Part shown: positions 41,153-50,051 of the stretch, piece after piece
How the letters are laid out: each line of letters opens with the position of its first letter
Numbering within the stretch: position 1 is the stretch's first letter
Source: CAYREV01 sp964423345
GTDB taxonomy: Bacteria > Bacteroidota > Rhodothermia > Balneolales > Balneolaceae
NCBI GenBank assembly: GCA_964423345.1
Contig: CAYREV010000006.1
Coordinates: forward strand, 1-64,000
DNA length: 64,000 nt
Direction: 5' to 3'
Notes under the pieces: model-generated
Told to the model about the DNA's origin: nothing
Database searches by the model: none
The model's input: the letters and a program-made list of their open reading frames with translations, nothing else
Made by a program: the position numbers and the translations under genes

Positions 41153-41737
41153 ATGGCTGATCCCAGGGAATATGAGCTTCATATAAAAAACATGGTGTGC
41201 CCCCGGTGTATCATGGTGGTGAGGGAAACGCTGGAAGAGCTGGGTTTTAACGTATTTGAAGTTGAGCTGGGCAGGGCCGTGGTTGAAGAAGGCCCCACCG
41301 TGACGGATGAAAAAGTCGATGAGGAACTGAAACAGTACGGCTTTGAGCTGATTCGGGAGAAGAACCAGCAGCTGGTCGAAGATATTAAAACACACCTGAT
41401 TCGGTACGTGCAGGAACTGGAGCAGAGTGAGGACGCCCCCAAGGTATCCGAGTATCTTTCCGGCAGGCTGCACCAGAATTACTCTTCACTCAGTTCGGCT
41501 TTTTCGGGAAACGAGGATGTTACCATAGAGAAGTACCTGATTCACCTGAAAATCGAAAGGGTGAAAGAGCTGCTGTCCTACGGCAGCATGACGTTGAGTG
41601 AGATCGCCTATAAGCTGAATTACAGCAGTGTATCCCACCTTTCCAACCAGTTTAAGAAGGTCACGGGGATGTCGGTAACCGATTATAAAAAGGCAAGGGA
41701 CTCCTTTCGTAAACCGCTGGACGGCATTGAGGATTAG
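41153..41737 (+). CDS. HMA-domain/AraC-type fusion regulator (probable copper sensor)
   Basis: A 194-residue protein with two parts. Residues 1-70 resemble a heavy-metal-associated domain (HIKNMVCPRCIMVVRETLEE, with Cys16 and Cys19 in a C-x-x-C). Residues 105-185 form an AraC-type DNA-binding domain: IEKYLIHLKIERVKELLSYG, then MTLSEIAYKLNYSSVSHLSN, then FKKVTGMSVTDYKK. The metal domain replaces the usual AraC ligand domain, suggesting direct Cu(I) sensing by a copper-chaperone fold. Related fusions occur beside copper genes in Bacteroidota. It is divergent from the cus unit and about 0.95 kb from copA, so it is the best candidate regulator of both. Confidence 0.88.
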   Translation: MADPREYELHIKNMVCPRCIMVVRETLEELGFNVFEVELGRAVVEEGPTVTDEKVDEELKQYGFELIREKNQQLVEDIKTHLIRYVQELEQSEDAPKVSEYLSGRLHQNYSSLSSAFSGNEDVTIEKYLIHLKIERVKELLSYGSMTLSEIAYKLNYSSVSHLSNQFKKVTGMSVTDYKKARDSFRKPLDGIED

Positions 41738-41773
41738 TTTTTTATTTCGACCGGCAGATTTTGACGAGCTTTT

Positions 41774-41995
41774 TCAGCTATTCTCCTCCACATATTGAAA
41801 GACCTCTTCGAGGGGGCGGTCAAATACTTTTGCGATGCGGAAAGCCAGTTCCAGGGAAGGGGAATACTTGGCGGCTTCGATGGCATGGATGGTCTGCCGG
41901 GTCACTTCCACCCGTTCGGCCAGCTGCTGCTGGGTCATTTCTCCCGCATGGAAACGAAGGACCCGTATGTTGTTGACGACTTTATGCTCTTTCAT
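41774..41995 (-). CDS. Short XRE-type transcriptional regulator
   Basis: A 73-residue protein formed by one Cro/CI-type helix-turn-helix: NNIRVLRFHAGEMTQQQLAE, then RVEVTRQTIHAIEAAKYSPS and LAFRIAKVFDRPLEEVFQY. This is the short type (YozG/transcriptional regulator of small membrane-protein pairs) that usually has a DUF2178- or DUF6442-like membrane protein next to it, as here: the adjoining gene starts its coding sequence one base away at 41997. It probably regulates that pair. No metal link is visible. Confidence 0.9.
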   Translation of the reverse strand: MKEHKVVNNIRVLRFHAGEMTQQQLAERVEVTRQTIHAIEAAKYSPSLELAFRIAKVFDRPLEEVFQYVEENS

Positions 41996-41996
41996 C

Positions 41997-42443
41997 TTAA
42001 ATGGTCTTCCGGTAATGATAGATTTGGGTGACTCTCTTTATAATATTTGAAGAAAACAGTACCAGGAAGAGCGAGTGAAAAGCGGTGTTTGTATCTTCCG
42101 TTACCGGACTTAAGGAGAGCAGGCCTGTAAACAGATTATTAAGCAATATGTCGACCAGGATGAATGCTATGGCGAAACTGAGAAAGCCGTAGGCATGTTG
42201 CAGCCCCTTTGCCTCAATCATAAAATCGCGTTCATCCTTGTCCACTTCTTTTTTCTTTTCATTGACCTCGAGAATGATTTCAACTACCAGGGCGATCCAG
42301 AACACGTTAAAGAAAACTTTAGTCAGTGTTCCGGAATAGTCGGGCAGGGTGTCCGGCCACCCGAATACGATCAGCAGGTAAAAAAAGACGATGGATAGGG
42401 AGGTGCTGAGGGAGCACCAGGAAAGAATTTCCTGTTTTGACAT
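41997..42443 (-). CDS. Four-helix membrane protein paired with the XRE regulator
   Basis: A 148-residue membrane protein with about four helices (LSIVFFYLLIVFGW; VFFNVFWIALVVEIIL; FLSFAIAFILVDILL; SLFLVLFSSNIIKRVTQIYHY) and a charged cytoplasmic loop KKKEVDKDERDFMIEAKG. The D-E-R-D loop resembles DUF2178-type proteins, which are commonly encoded with short XRE regulators. The role is unknown. I chose the ATG at 42443 (MSKQEILSW); the frame is open to 42476. The gap to copA upstream (about 250 bp) holds only an A+T-rich region with a CAAAATT/AATTTTG inverted pair at 42578-42608. Confidence 0.75.
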   Translation of the reverse strand: MSKQEILSWCSLSTSLSIVFFYLLIVFGWPDTLPDYSGTLTKVFFNVFWIALVVEIILEVNEKKKEVDKDERDFMIEAKGLQHAYGFLSFAIAFILVDILLNNLFTGLLSLSPVTEDTNTAFHSLFLVLFSSNIIKRVTQIYHYRKTI

Positions 42444-42690
42444 GATTTCAGGCTTTGAATGAATGGTTATGTACAATAAGCTATACGAAAAGTATAAAAA
42501 TAGTTACAATAGGTAAAAAATAGTTTACAAATCGGGGAGTTTTGCGGCTGATAGGCACTTCCCCAACCTTTCGCCTGCAAAATTCTGTAACAAAGGTCAA
42601 CAATTTTGTAAGGTAAGCGGCCCGGGGCGTTGTTAATTTAGCAAGCAGTAGAATCAACCGGACCCATTAAACTATCGGAGCTACCCTATT

Positions 42691-45183
42691 ATGGCACAAA
42701 ATGAAATGAAAAAGGAAACGCTGACCATCGAAGGCATGCATTGCGCCAGCTGTGTTTCGGCGGTTGAAAAATCGTTGAGCAGCGTGGAAGGCGTCCGCGA
42801 GGCCTCGGTAAACCTGGCTTCCGAATCGGCTTCGGTTACCTTTGACCCGAATAAGGTGAACGGCAGGGATTTGGAGAAGGCGGTGGAAGAAGCCGGTTAC
42901 CGGGTGGCCGATGAGGAGCAGGTCCGCACCCTCAGGATAGAGGGCATGCACTGTGCCAGCTGCACGAATACGGTAGGGCAGTCGCTGGAAAGGCTGGAGG
43001 GCGTCCGCGAGGTCACCGTGAACCTGAGCTCCGAAACCGCCCGGGTTTCCTATACGGGCAAGCTGACAACGGACGATTTTGAACAGGCCGTCGAAGAGGC
43101 CGGCTACAAGCTGTTGCGGGAGGAGTCCGATTCCGGACACACCAAGGGGGAGCTCCACAAAGAGCGGCAGGAAAAGAAATTGGACAAGGCCTATGCGCGC
43201 ATGTGGTGGTCGTGGGCTCTTACCATTCCCATCATCCTGTGGATGATACCCGAAATGTTCTGGGGAGACACTATCCTGGGCGACCTCTTTTTTGAGATCG
43301 GGATGCTCACACTCTCCACGGGGGTTATCTTTGGTCCGGGACTGCAAACCCTGAGAAGCGCCTGGAAGTCGGCCGGAAACCTGGCTCCCAATATGGACGT
43401 GCTCATTGCCATGGGTACCCTGGCCGCGCTTTCCACGGGAGGGGTGGCATTGCTGCACCAGTTCGGGATGGCGCCGGATTTCCACAGTTTCACCGGTATA
43501 GCCGGGATGATTATGGCCTTTCACCTGACGGGGCGGTATATCGAAACCAAGGCCAAGGGACGCGCCTCGGAGGCGATCCAAAAACTGATGACCCTCGAGG
43601 CCAAGGAGGCGACGGTAGTGCGCGAGGGGAAAGAGGTTAAGATTCCCATACAGGACCTGCAGCCGGGTGATATTATGGTTGTGCGCCCGGGAGAAAAGAT
43701 CCCCACCGACGGGGAGGTCGTGGAAGGGCAGAGCAGCGTAGACGAGTCGATGGCTACCGGCGAATCCATGCCGGTGGAAAAGGGCGAGGGTGACGAAGTG
43801 ATCGGAGCCACCCTGAACAAGAACGGGATGCTTAAGGTGAAGGCGACCAAAGTGGGCAAGGACACTTTCCTGAGCCAGGTCATAAAGATGGTGGAGGAGG
43901 CACAGGGGAGCAAGGTGCCGATACAGGAGTTTGCCGACCGAGTCACCGCGGTTTTTGTACCGGTGGTTTTAGTTGTAGCGTTTTTAACCCTACTGCTGTG
44001 GCTGGTTTTTCCGGGCTTCTTCGGGAGTATCGCAGCCTGGGGCAGTACCTTTATCCCGTGGATTAATCCCCAGATGGGAGAGGTGGCCCTGGCTTTTTAC
44101 GCCGCCATAGCCGTATTGGTTATTGCCTGTCCGTGTGCACTGGGACTGGCCACGCCTACCGCACTGATGGTGAGTTCCGGCATGGGGGCCGAGAACGGCA
44201 TCCTCATCCGAAAAGGCGAAGCTATTCAGATGATGAAAGATGTGGATACCATCGTCATGGACAAAACGGGTACCATCACCAAGGGGAAACCCGAGGTCAC
44301 GGATGTGGTAACCCTGAACAGCATGACGGAAGAGGAGATGATGGTCCTGGCGGCCTCGGCGGAAAGCGGCTCCGAACACCCGCTGGGAGAGGCTATTGTC
44401 GAATATGTCAAAAGGCAAAACGGGGAACTTCGCTCGGCAGCGGATTTTGAAGCCGTCACGGGCAAAGGGGTTCGGGCACGAATTGATGATATGGAGATCC
44501 TGTTGGGAACCCGCAGGCTACTGAGGGAGTCGGAGGTGAGCATTGACGAAGCCACCGAGGAGACTGTGAGAGGACTGGAGCAGCAGGCCAAGACTGCGAT
44601 GCTGATGGCAGTAGAAGGGCGAATGGCAGGTATTATAGCGGTTTCGGATCCGATTAAGGAGGACAGTAAACAGGCTATTGCGACGCTGAAAAACTTTGGC
44701 TTGCAGCCGATCATGATAACCGGCGACAATGAACAGACCGCCAGGGCGGTAGCGTCCGAAGTGGGCATTGAGCAGGTTATTGCAGGCGTATTGCCCGATC
44801 AGAAATCGGATGAAATTAAAAGTCTGCAACAGCAGGGAAAAGTGGTGGCGATGGTCGGTGACGGCATCAACGATGCACCCGCTCTGACACAGGCACAGGT
44901 GGGTATCGCCATAGGCACGGGGACCGACGTGGCCATTGAGTCGGGCGACATCGTGCTGGTGAAAGGGGATTTAAGTGCGGTGGTTCGTTCGGTAAAACTG
45001 AGCCGTGCCACCTTCACCAAAATTCGCCAGAATCTTTTCTGGGCCTTCTTCTACAATGTAGTCATGATCCCGCTCGCAATTATCGGCATGCTGCATCCGC
45101 TGCTGGCCGAGGCGGCCATGGCTTTCAGTTCAGTAAATGTCATTGCCAATTCCCGGCGTCTGCGAAAGAAGAATATACGTTAA
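42691..45183 (+). CDS. copA: Copper-exporting P1B-1 ATPase with two HMA domains
   Basis: An 830-residue Cu(I) exporter. Two HMA domains precede the membrane part: GMHCASC at residues 16-22 and again at 86-92 (Cys pairs 18/21 and 88/91). The transmembrane metal site is CPC at 480-482 (VIACPCALGLATPTALM), phosphorylation site DKTGT at 524-528, SEHPLG and GDGINDAPALTQAQVG further on. Compared with the ATPase at 27.3 kb this is a canonical CopA. It should export cytosolic Cu(I) to the periplasm, where the Cus system and the Met-rich protein take over. The HMA-AraC regulator gene lies about 0.95 kb upstream. The start ATG has no clear RBS. Confidence 0.97.
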   Translation: MAQNEMKKETLTIEGMHCASCVSAVEKSLSSVEGVREASVNLASESASVTFDPNKVNGRDLEKAVEEAGYRVADEEQVRTLRIEGMHCASCTNTVGQSLERLEGVREVTVNLSSETARVSYTGKLTTDDFEQAVEEAGYKLLREESDSGHTKGELHKERQEKKLDKAYARMWWSWALTIPIILWMIPEMFWGDTILGDLFFEIGMLTLSTGVIFGPGLQTLRSAWKSAGNLAPNMDVLIAMGTLAALSTGGVALLHQFGMAPDFHSFTGIAGMIMAFHLTGRYIETKAKGRASEAIQKLMTLEAKEATVVREGKEVKIPIQDLQPGDIMVVRPGEKIPTDGEVVEGQSSVDESMATGESMPVEKGEGDEVIGATLNKNGMLKVKATKVGKDTFLSQVIKMVEEAQGSKVPIQEFADRVTAVFVPVVLVVAFLTLLLWLVFPGFFGSIAAWGSTFIPWINPQMGEVALAFYAAIAVLVIACPCALGLATPTALMVSSGMGAENGILIRKGEAIQMMKDVDTIVMDKTGTITKGKPEVTDVVTLNSMTEEEMMVLAASAESGSEHPLGEAIVEYVKRQNGELRSAADFEAVTGKGVRARIDDMEILLGTRRLLRESEVSIDEATEETVRGLEQQAKTAMLMAVEGRMAGIIAVSDPIKEDSKQAIATLKNFGLQPIMITGDNEQTARAVASEVGIEQVIAGVLPDQKSDEIKSLQQQGKVVAMVGDGINDAPALTQAQVGIAIGTGTDVAIESGDIVLVKGDLSAVVRSVKLSRATFTKIRQNLFWAFFYNVVMIPLAIIGMLHPLLAEAAMAFSSVNVIANSRRLRKKNIR

Positions 45184-45197
45184 TCGGGCTTGCCCGT

Positions 45198-45596
45198 CTA
45201 CCGCTTGGTCTTCCAGCCGAGGTAGGATCCCCAGATTACGCAGTTATAGAATAGGGGATAGAGGATGGCATTGCGTTCAAAATTGCCGAATGGCTCTCCG
45301 CCCATATAGGGAGTGACCACAAGCCAGAGCCACAGGGTGGGCAGCAGTCCGAACAGAAAACCCTTGAATACCGTCGGTTGTCCGGCAAAACCGAAAAGGA
45401 GTCCCCAGACACCGCCCGCCAGGGCAAAGAGGATAGCGGCCATAATCTGGTCGAATATGGGAGATATCTCCCGGGTTACCGTATAATAGACGTCGATGTA
45501 TCCGGGCTCCCCCGCGTATCCCCAGAAATAGAGCAGGTACATAATCCCTACCAGCAGCAATGCACCCACGAAACCGCTTTCAAAATAATCATACAT
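45198..45596 (-). CDS. Four-helix membrane protein of unknown function
   Basis: A 132-residue hydrophobic protein I do not recognise. Helices are visible at about 10-28, 48-70, 75-97 and 110-127, with a loop EPGYIDVYYTVTREISPIFD on one side and a C-terminal GWKTKR. It is convergent with copA, the stop codons being 14 bp apart, and has about 150 bp before the GntR-type gene on the same strand. Nothing in it ties it to metal handling. Confidence 0.65.
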   Translation of the reverse strand: MYDYFESGFVGALLLVGIMYLLYFWGYAGEPGYIDVYYTVTREISPIFDQIMAAILFALAGGVWGLLFGFAGQPTVFKGFLFGLLPTLWLWLVVTPYMGGEPFGNFERNAILYPLFYNCVIWGSYLGWKTKR

Positions 45597-45744
45597 GGTT
45601 ATTTACCCTTTGCAGTATACTTTTTACCTGTGTGTATCACTGTTTCCAACGGAGCAGGGGATGGATTGTTCCCAAAGGATTGGCTGTTGCTTTGGGCAAG
45701 CTGAAAGCTGCCGAAGAATGAGCCGCGGCGACGGGGGGCGGCCC

Positions 45745-46530
45745 TTAATAAAATACCGGGGTGAAGTCCCTCAGCGGCAGGTACCCCCCGCTCTGCTCGG
45801 AACCCGGCTCGCGTTCCAGGGAGAGTTCATAGACGATGCGGTCGGTGCGGTAATAGCGCTGCTGATAGTAGATAGGTTTCTCGCCTACGGTATAGGAAAG
45901 CCTGTTCAACAGCAGCAGGGCCCTGCCCTCCCGTGTATTCAGCTTTTCGGCAATATAGGGAGAGGCGTTTTCCGCCTCTATCCGGTAGTAGCCCTTTTCG
46001 ACGGGGATATCGAATTCCCTTTCAAGAATGCCGTATATGGTTTCATCGGTCAGGTCATAACCGTCGATAAGCTGGCCATAGAACATGGGCAGCCAGGTGA
46101 TATCGAAGGCCATCGGCTGTCCGTCACCAAGACGCAAACGATCCAGGCGGATAACCATGCTTCCCTCGTCGATTTTCAGAATGCCGGCGATGCGGTCGGG
46201 CACCGGAGAGGTTTTAAATTGTATTACCTCTGAGGAGGCCTCCATGCCGGCACGGCTCATATCTTCCATGAAGTCGGTAAGGCGCCCGAGGGTCTGGTGC
46301 GACCGGTTGTCTTTTACGAAGCTTCCCAATCCCTGCCGGCGGTAGATGAGCTGTTCGTTTTCAAGGGTTTGCAAGGCTTTGCGCACGGTGATGCGGCTGA
46401 CCCCGAACTTGCGGCAAAAGGTATTTTCCGAGGGAATTTTTTCATCTATTTCAAACTCGCCCTCCTCGATTTTTGATCGAATCCAGTCACTTATCTGCCG
46501 GTGCCGCGGAGTGTTTTCCTTAAGCTCCAT
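45745..46530 (-). CDS. GntR-family regulator with UTRA domain (HutC subfamily)
   Basis: A 261-residue regulator. The winged helix (about 10-75) has QISDWIRSKIEEGEFEIDEK, then IPSENTFCRKFGVSRITVRK and LIYRRQGLGSFV, the standard GntR signature. Residues 95-250 form a UTRA ligand domain (RLDRLRLGDGQPMAFDITWL, then the YFRIEA-like GYYRIEAENASPYIAEKL and ALLLLNRLSYTVGEKPI). It is divergent from the sulfur unit with 139 bp between start codons, and that gap contains two dyads. UTRA domains usually bind sugars or amino-acid derivatives; here the setting suggests a sulfur-linked ligand, but control of the gluconate genes 4 kb away is also possible. Confidence 0.92.
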   Translation of the reverse strand: MELKENTPRHRQISDWIRSKIEEGEFEIDEKIPSENTFCRKFGVSRITVRKALQTLENEQLIYRRQGLGSFVKDNRSHQTLGRLTDFMEDMSRAGMEASSEVIQFKTSPVPDRIAGILKIDEGSMVIRLDRLRLGDGQPMAFDITWLPMFYGQLIDGYDLTDETIYGILEREFDIPVEKGYYRIEAENASPYIAEKLNTREGRALLLLNRLSYTVGEKPIYYQQRYYRTDRIVYELSLEREPGSEQSGGYLPLRDFTPVFY

Positions 46531-46554
46531 AAAAATTACCGTGTATTTATTTCA

Positions 46555-46588
46555 GGCATGTATGCCCATTATAAGGGCAATATGCCCA
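46555..46588. promoter_or_regulatory. Operator-like dyads between the GntR gene and the sulfur unit
   Basis: Two overlapping perfect inverted repeats occur: GGCATGTATGCC (46555-46566) and TGCCCATTATAAGGGCA (46563-46579), followed by another ATGCCCA half-site (46582-46588). They lie 25-58 bp upstream of the GntR start and about 80-115 bp upstream of the first sulfur gene, a normal place for an autoregulated divergent promoter. They are the likely binding sites of the GntR/UTRA protein. Confidence 0.6.
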
Positions 46589-46669
46589 ATTGTCAATACT
46601 TGTTATTACAACTAAGGTTTTTTACCTTGGTGCCTCGAAAACAAGAAGGATTAATAAAAGGCGACAACG

Positions 46670-47239
46670 ATGTTTGAATGGATTGAAATACTTAGAGAAC
46701 CGTGGCCCTGGTATGTAGCGGGACCGTTGATAGGATTAATCGTGCCCATACTGCTGCTGATTGGCGGCAAACAGTTCGGCGTATCCTCCAACCTGCGACA
46801 CGCCTGCGCGGCCTGTCTTCCGGGAGAGATCGACTTTTTTAAATATAACTGGAAAGAATCGGGAGGCTGGAACCTGGTGTTTATCACCGGTGCGGTGCTG
46901 GGCGGTTTCATCGGCGGCTGGATGTTCAATAATCCCGAACCTATTGATCTGTCACGGCAGACCATCACGGAACTGCAGGCGCTGGGCATAAGCGACTTCG
47001 GCGGCATGATGCCGGACGACCTGTTTAACTGGGAAAACCTGGCCTCTCTGCAGGGGATCATCGTGCTGGTACTGGGCGGTTTCATGGTAGGCTTCGGTTC
47101 CCGTTATGCCGGGGGGTGTACTTCGGGACATGCCATCAGCGGACTGGCAAACCTGCAGCCGGCTTCCCTGCTGGCGGTAATCGGCTTTTTTATCGGTGGG
47201 CTGATTGTCACCTATTGGATCTATCCTCTGATTCTGTAG
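46670..47239 (+). CDS. YeeE/YedE-family sulfur transporter subunit 1
   Basis: A 189-residue membrane protein with four to five helices. It has the family's Cys-containing motif SSNLRHACAACLP near residue 40-53 and the GGCTSGHAISGLANLQPAS motif near 145-163. These Cys line the path in TsuA-type thiosulfate transporters. It matches the first half of YeeE; the next gene supplies the second half, so the two form a split transporter. Import or export of thiosulfate or a related sulfane-sulfur species is expected. It is the first gene of a five-gene plus-strand unit. Confidence 0.88.
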   Translation: MFEWIEILREPWPWYVAGPLIGLIVPILLLIGGKQFGVSSNLRHACAACLPGEIDFFKYNWKESGGWNLVFITGAVLGGFIGGWMFNNPEPIDLSRQTITELQALGISDFGGMMPDDLFNWENLASLQGIIVLVLGGFMVGFGSRYAGGCTSGHAISGLANLQPASLLAVIGFFIGGLIVTYWIYPLIL

Positions 47240-47292
47240 GCATTGCCGCTTTAATCTCAATGTGAAGAAAATTAATAAAGAACAGCAGAAAA

Positions 47293-47718
47293 GTGATTAT
47301 GAAGAAGTTTCTCCAATATCTGGCGACCGGAATATTTTTCGGTTTTGTACTGGTAAAATCGGAAGTAATATCCTGGTTTCGCATACAGGAGATGTTCCGT
47401 TTTGACGCTTTCCATATGTACGGTGTACTGGCACTGGGTGTGGCCGTGGGAATGTTATCCATCTACCTGATAAAAAAATTCAACCTTAAAGATGCAGACG
47501 GCGACCCTATCACCATTCCTCCCAAGGACTCCTCCCAGGTGGTTCGCTACCTGGTGGGAGGGACCTTCTTCGGAATCGGTTGGGCTCTGACGGGGGCCTG
47601 CCCCGGACCGCTATTTACCCTTGCCGGTGCCGGTTACAGCATCATATTGGTTCCCATAGCGGGGGCTTTGCTGGGGACCTGGGTATACGGTAGCCTGCGT
47701 CCCCAATTGCCTCATTAA
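47293..47718 (+). CDS. YeeE/YedE-family (DUF6691-like) sulfur transporter subunit 2
   Basis: A 141-residue membrane protein with about four helices. Diagnostic motifs are FGFVLVKSEVISWFRIQEMF in the first third, FHMYGVLALGVAVGM, and FFGIGWALTGACPGPLFTLA with the conserved Cys after residue 100. It pairs with the preceding gene (53 bp apart) as the second half of a YeeE-type transporter. Such split pairs usually accompany persulfide dioxygenase and rhodanese genes, as here, where the next start is 75 bp downstream. Confidence 0.9.
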   Translation: MIMKKFLQYLATGIFFGFVLVKSEVISWFRIQEMFRFDAFHMYGVLALGVAVGMLSIYLIKKFNLKDADGDPITIPPKDSSQVVRYLVGGTFFGIGWALTGACPGPLFTLAGAGYSIILVPIAGALLGTWVYGSLRPQLPH

Positions 47719-47793
47719 CGGCAGTTTGAGGCATTGGCACAGGGCGACGTCTTCCCGAAAACAAAAATATTCATTTACAAATAAGTTAAACGC

Positions 47794-49197
47794 ATGTATT
47801 TCAAGCAGCTTTATGATAAAAAACTCTCGCAGTATGCCTACCTGATCGGTTGTCAGGCTACAGGCGAGGCTGTGGTAATTGATCCTCTGCGTGATGTGGA
47901 TCAATATTTTGAGCTGGCGGAAAAGGAAAACCTCAATATCACGGCCGCGGCCGATACCCATATCCATGCCGATTACGTGTCGGGATTGAGAGAGATGGCA
48001 GATAAGGGAGTCAAGGTATATGCCTCTGACGAGGGGGGACCGGACTGGAGGTATGAGTGGCTGAAAAACAGCAGTTACCAGTTCGAAATGATGAATGATG
48101 GTGACACCTTTGCCATAGGAAATATACAATTTGAGGTGGTTCAAACCCCGGGTCATACCCCGGAATCGGTCAGCCTGCTGGTGACGGACGGGGCGGCCAC
48201 CGAACGGCCCATGGGTATCCTTACGGGCGATTTTGTGTTTGTAGGGGATGTAGGCCGGCCCGATTTGCTTGAAACGGCAGCCGGGCAAAAGGGGGCTATG
48301 AAGCCGGCGGCCCGAAATCTCTATCGTTCCCTGGAAAAATTCAGGAAGTTGCCGGATGACCTGCAGGTGTGGCCGGCTCACGGCTCGGGAAGCGCATGCG
48401 GGAAATCTCTGGGAGCCATACCCCAATCGACGGTAGGTTATGAACTTGACACCAGCCCGGCTTTCCGTGCTGCAGACAAAGAGGGGTTTGTGAACTTCAT
48501 ACTGGAGGGTCAACCGGAGCCGCCGCTCTATTTCGGCCGCATGAAGAAGGTCAACAGGGAGGGGCCGCCCCTGCTGCAAGGGTTGCCCAAAGCCAAAAAG
48601 TTGGGGGCGGAAGAGCTGCCTAAAAGGGAAGGGGTTATAGTTGATACCCGCGGCGCCCTTGCTTATATGAATGGGCATATCCCCGGTTCAATTCTCGTTA
48701 CCCTTGATAATAATTTCAGCACTATTGCCGGTTCCTATATCGATCCGCAAAACGATATCTACCTGCTGGTAGAAGAAAAGCACCTGGAAGAGGCGGTGCG
48801 GGATCTTCTTCGGGTGGGACTCGACCGTATCCGCGGATATGCGGTACCCGAAGATCTTGAAGGGCGGACCGACCTGACCGAGTCTATCGGGACAGTGGAT
48901 TTCAGCGATGTGGTTGAAGGCCTGGACCGGGACAACCGTCTGGTGCTGGATGTACGAAAAGCTACGGAATACGAGGAGGGCCATCTCCCCGGCGCAATCC
49001 ATATTGCCCATACCCGTTTGGCCGATCATCTGGAGGAACTGCCCCGGGATAAGGAGCTGATGGTGCATTGTGCAAGCGGACAGCGAGCTTCCTATGCAAC
49101 AGGTTTGCTGGCCAAAAACGGCTTTAGGGTCCGCTGGATAGACGACCGTTTTGAGAACTGGAAAAAGAAAGAGTCACTAGCAGCTGAAATCGCATAA
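47794..49197 (+). CDS. Persulfide dioxygenase-rhodanese fusion (CstB-like)
   Basis: A 467-residue enzyme. Residues 1-240 form an ETHE1-type metallo-beta-lactamase domain with non-haem iron ligands: THIHADYVSG (H56, H58, D60), TPGHTPESV (H121), GDFVFVGDVGRPDL and PAHGSGSACG (H196). A first rhodanese-like domain (about 275-355) lacks the active Cys: the loop reads IYLLVEEKHLEEA. The second (about 365-460) has VHCASGQRASYA with Cys426. This PDO, pseudo-rhodanese, rhodanese order is that of Staphylococcus aureus CstB, which turns persulfides into thiosulfate. It should detoxify hydrogen sulfide-derived persulfides in the cytoplasm. Confidence 0.93.
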   Translation: MYFKQLYDKKLSQYAYLIGCQATGEAVVIDPLRDVDQYFELAEKENLNITAAADTHIHADYVSGLREMADKGVKVYASDEGGPDWRYEWLKNSSYQFEMMNDGDTFAIGNIQFEVVQTPGHTPESVSLLVTDGAATERPMGILTGDFVFVGDVGRPDLLETAAGQKGAMKPAARNLYRSLEKFRKLPDDLQVWPAHGSGSACGKSLGAIPQSTVGYELDTSPAFRAADKEGFVNFILEGQPEPPLYFGRMKKVNREGPPLLQGLPKAKKLGAEELPKREGVIVDTRGALAYMNGHIPGSILVTLDNNFSTIAGSYIDPQNDIYLLVEEKHLEEAVRDLLRVGLDRIRGYAVPEDLEGRTDLTESIGTVDFSDVVEGLDRDNRLVLDVRKATEYEEGHLPGAIHIAHTRLADHLEELPRDKELMVHCASGQRASYATGLLAKNGFRVRWIDDRFENWKKKESLAAEIA

Positions 49198-49249
49198 CAA
49201 GCAATCTCCGGATGTTAATCAACGTTAATCAACAGTAAAATAAGGACCT

Positions 49250-50008
49250 ATGATTTTAGCCTGGATTGGTGCGTTAATGGTCGGTTTGTCCCTGGGCCTG
49301 CTGGGTTCGGGCGGTTCCATTCTCACCGTACCGGTACTGGTATATCTGGTCGGGGAAGAGGAAAAGGTGGCTATTGCTGAATCACTGGGTATAGTAGGAG
49401 CCATAGCCCTGGCCGGCTTTGTCCCCTATGCCCTTAAAAAACAGGTGCACTGGCGCAGCGTACTGCTGTTCGGGATCCCCGGCATGGCCGGCACCTACGG
49501 AGGGGCCATCGTCGCCGGATATGTTTCCGGCACTTTTCAGCTGATCCTTTTTGCAGCCGTGATGGTGGTGGCCGCGGTTATGATGTTCCTCGATGAAAAA
49601 AAACCGAATGCGGCCGTTGAAAAAGATTTGAAACACGCCTGGTGGAAGATCGCCCTGGAGGGCTTGGCGGTAGGGGTGCTGACCGGCCTGGTGGGAGTGG
49701 GTGGAGGCTTCCTAATCGTTCCATCCCTGGTTATATTGGTGGGGCTTCCGATGCAGATAGCCATCGGAACCAGCCTGGCTATCATCGCCCTGAAAAGTAT
49801 CAGCGGCTTTGTAAAATATATTGAAGTGCTGGAAAACCTGGGCCTTTCGATGGACTGGGAATTGCTGCTGGTTTTCAGCCTGATCGGTGCCGTCGGAAGC
49901 CTGGTGGGCAAAACCATCGGATCCTGGGTTTCGAACCGGAAACTGAAAGAGGGATTTGCCTGTTTCCTGGTCCTGATGGGCACCTATATTATCTATATGA
50001 ATATCTAA
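49250..50008 (+). CDS. TauE/SafE-family sulfite/sulfur exporter
   Basis: A 252-residue membrane protein with about eight helices. It has both family signatures: GLLGSGGSILTVPVLVYLVG near the N-terminus and VGVGGGFLIVPSLVILVGLP near residue 140-165, which are pseudo-repeats of each other. TauE/SafE proteins export sulfite or related sulfonates. In this unit it would remove sulfite or thiosulfate made by the persulfide dioxygenase-rhodanese. It starts 52 bp after that gene. The CstB-tauE pairing is also known from the S. aureus cst locus. Confidence 0.92.
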   Translation: MILAWIGALMVGLSLGLLGSGGSILTVPVLVYLVGEEEKVAIAESLGIVGAIALAGFVPYALKKQVHWRSVLLFGIPGMAGTYGGAIVAGYVSGTFQLILFAAVMVVAAVMMFLDEKKPNAAVEKDLKHAWWKIALEGLAVGVLTGLVGVGGGFLIVPSLVILVGLPMQIAIGTSLAIIALKSISGFVKYIEVLENLGLSMDWELLLVFSLIGAVGSLVGKTIGSWVSNRKLKEGFACFLVLMGTYIIYMNI

Positions 50009-50051
50009 GACCGTAACACACTACCTGCAACAGAAAAATAACAAGGGGAGC

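Noticed and set aside
42578..42608. CAAAATT/AATTTTG inverted pair upstream of copA as operator
   Set aside because: Only 7-bp A+T-rich arms with a 17-bp gap; such pairs are common by chance and no second copy was found upstream of the cus unit.
45185..45196. CGGGC-TT-GCCCG hairpin after copA as a terminator
   Set aside because: The two-base loop is too short and there is no U-tract; it may be chance.
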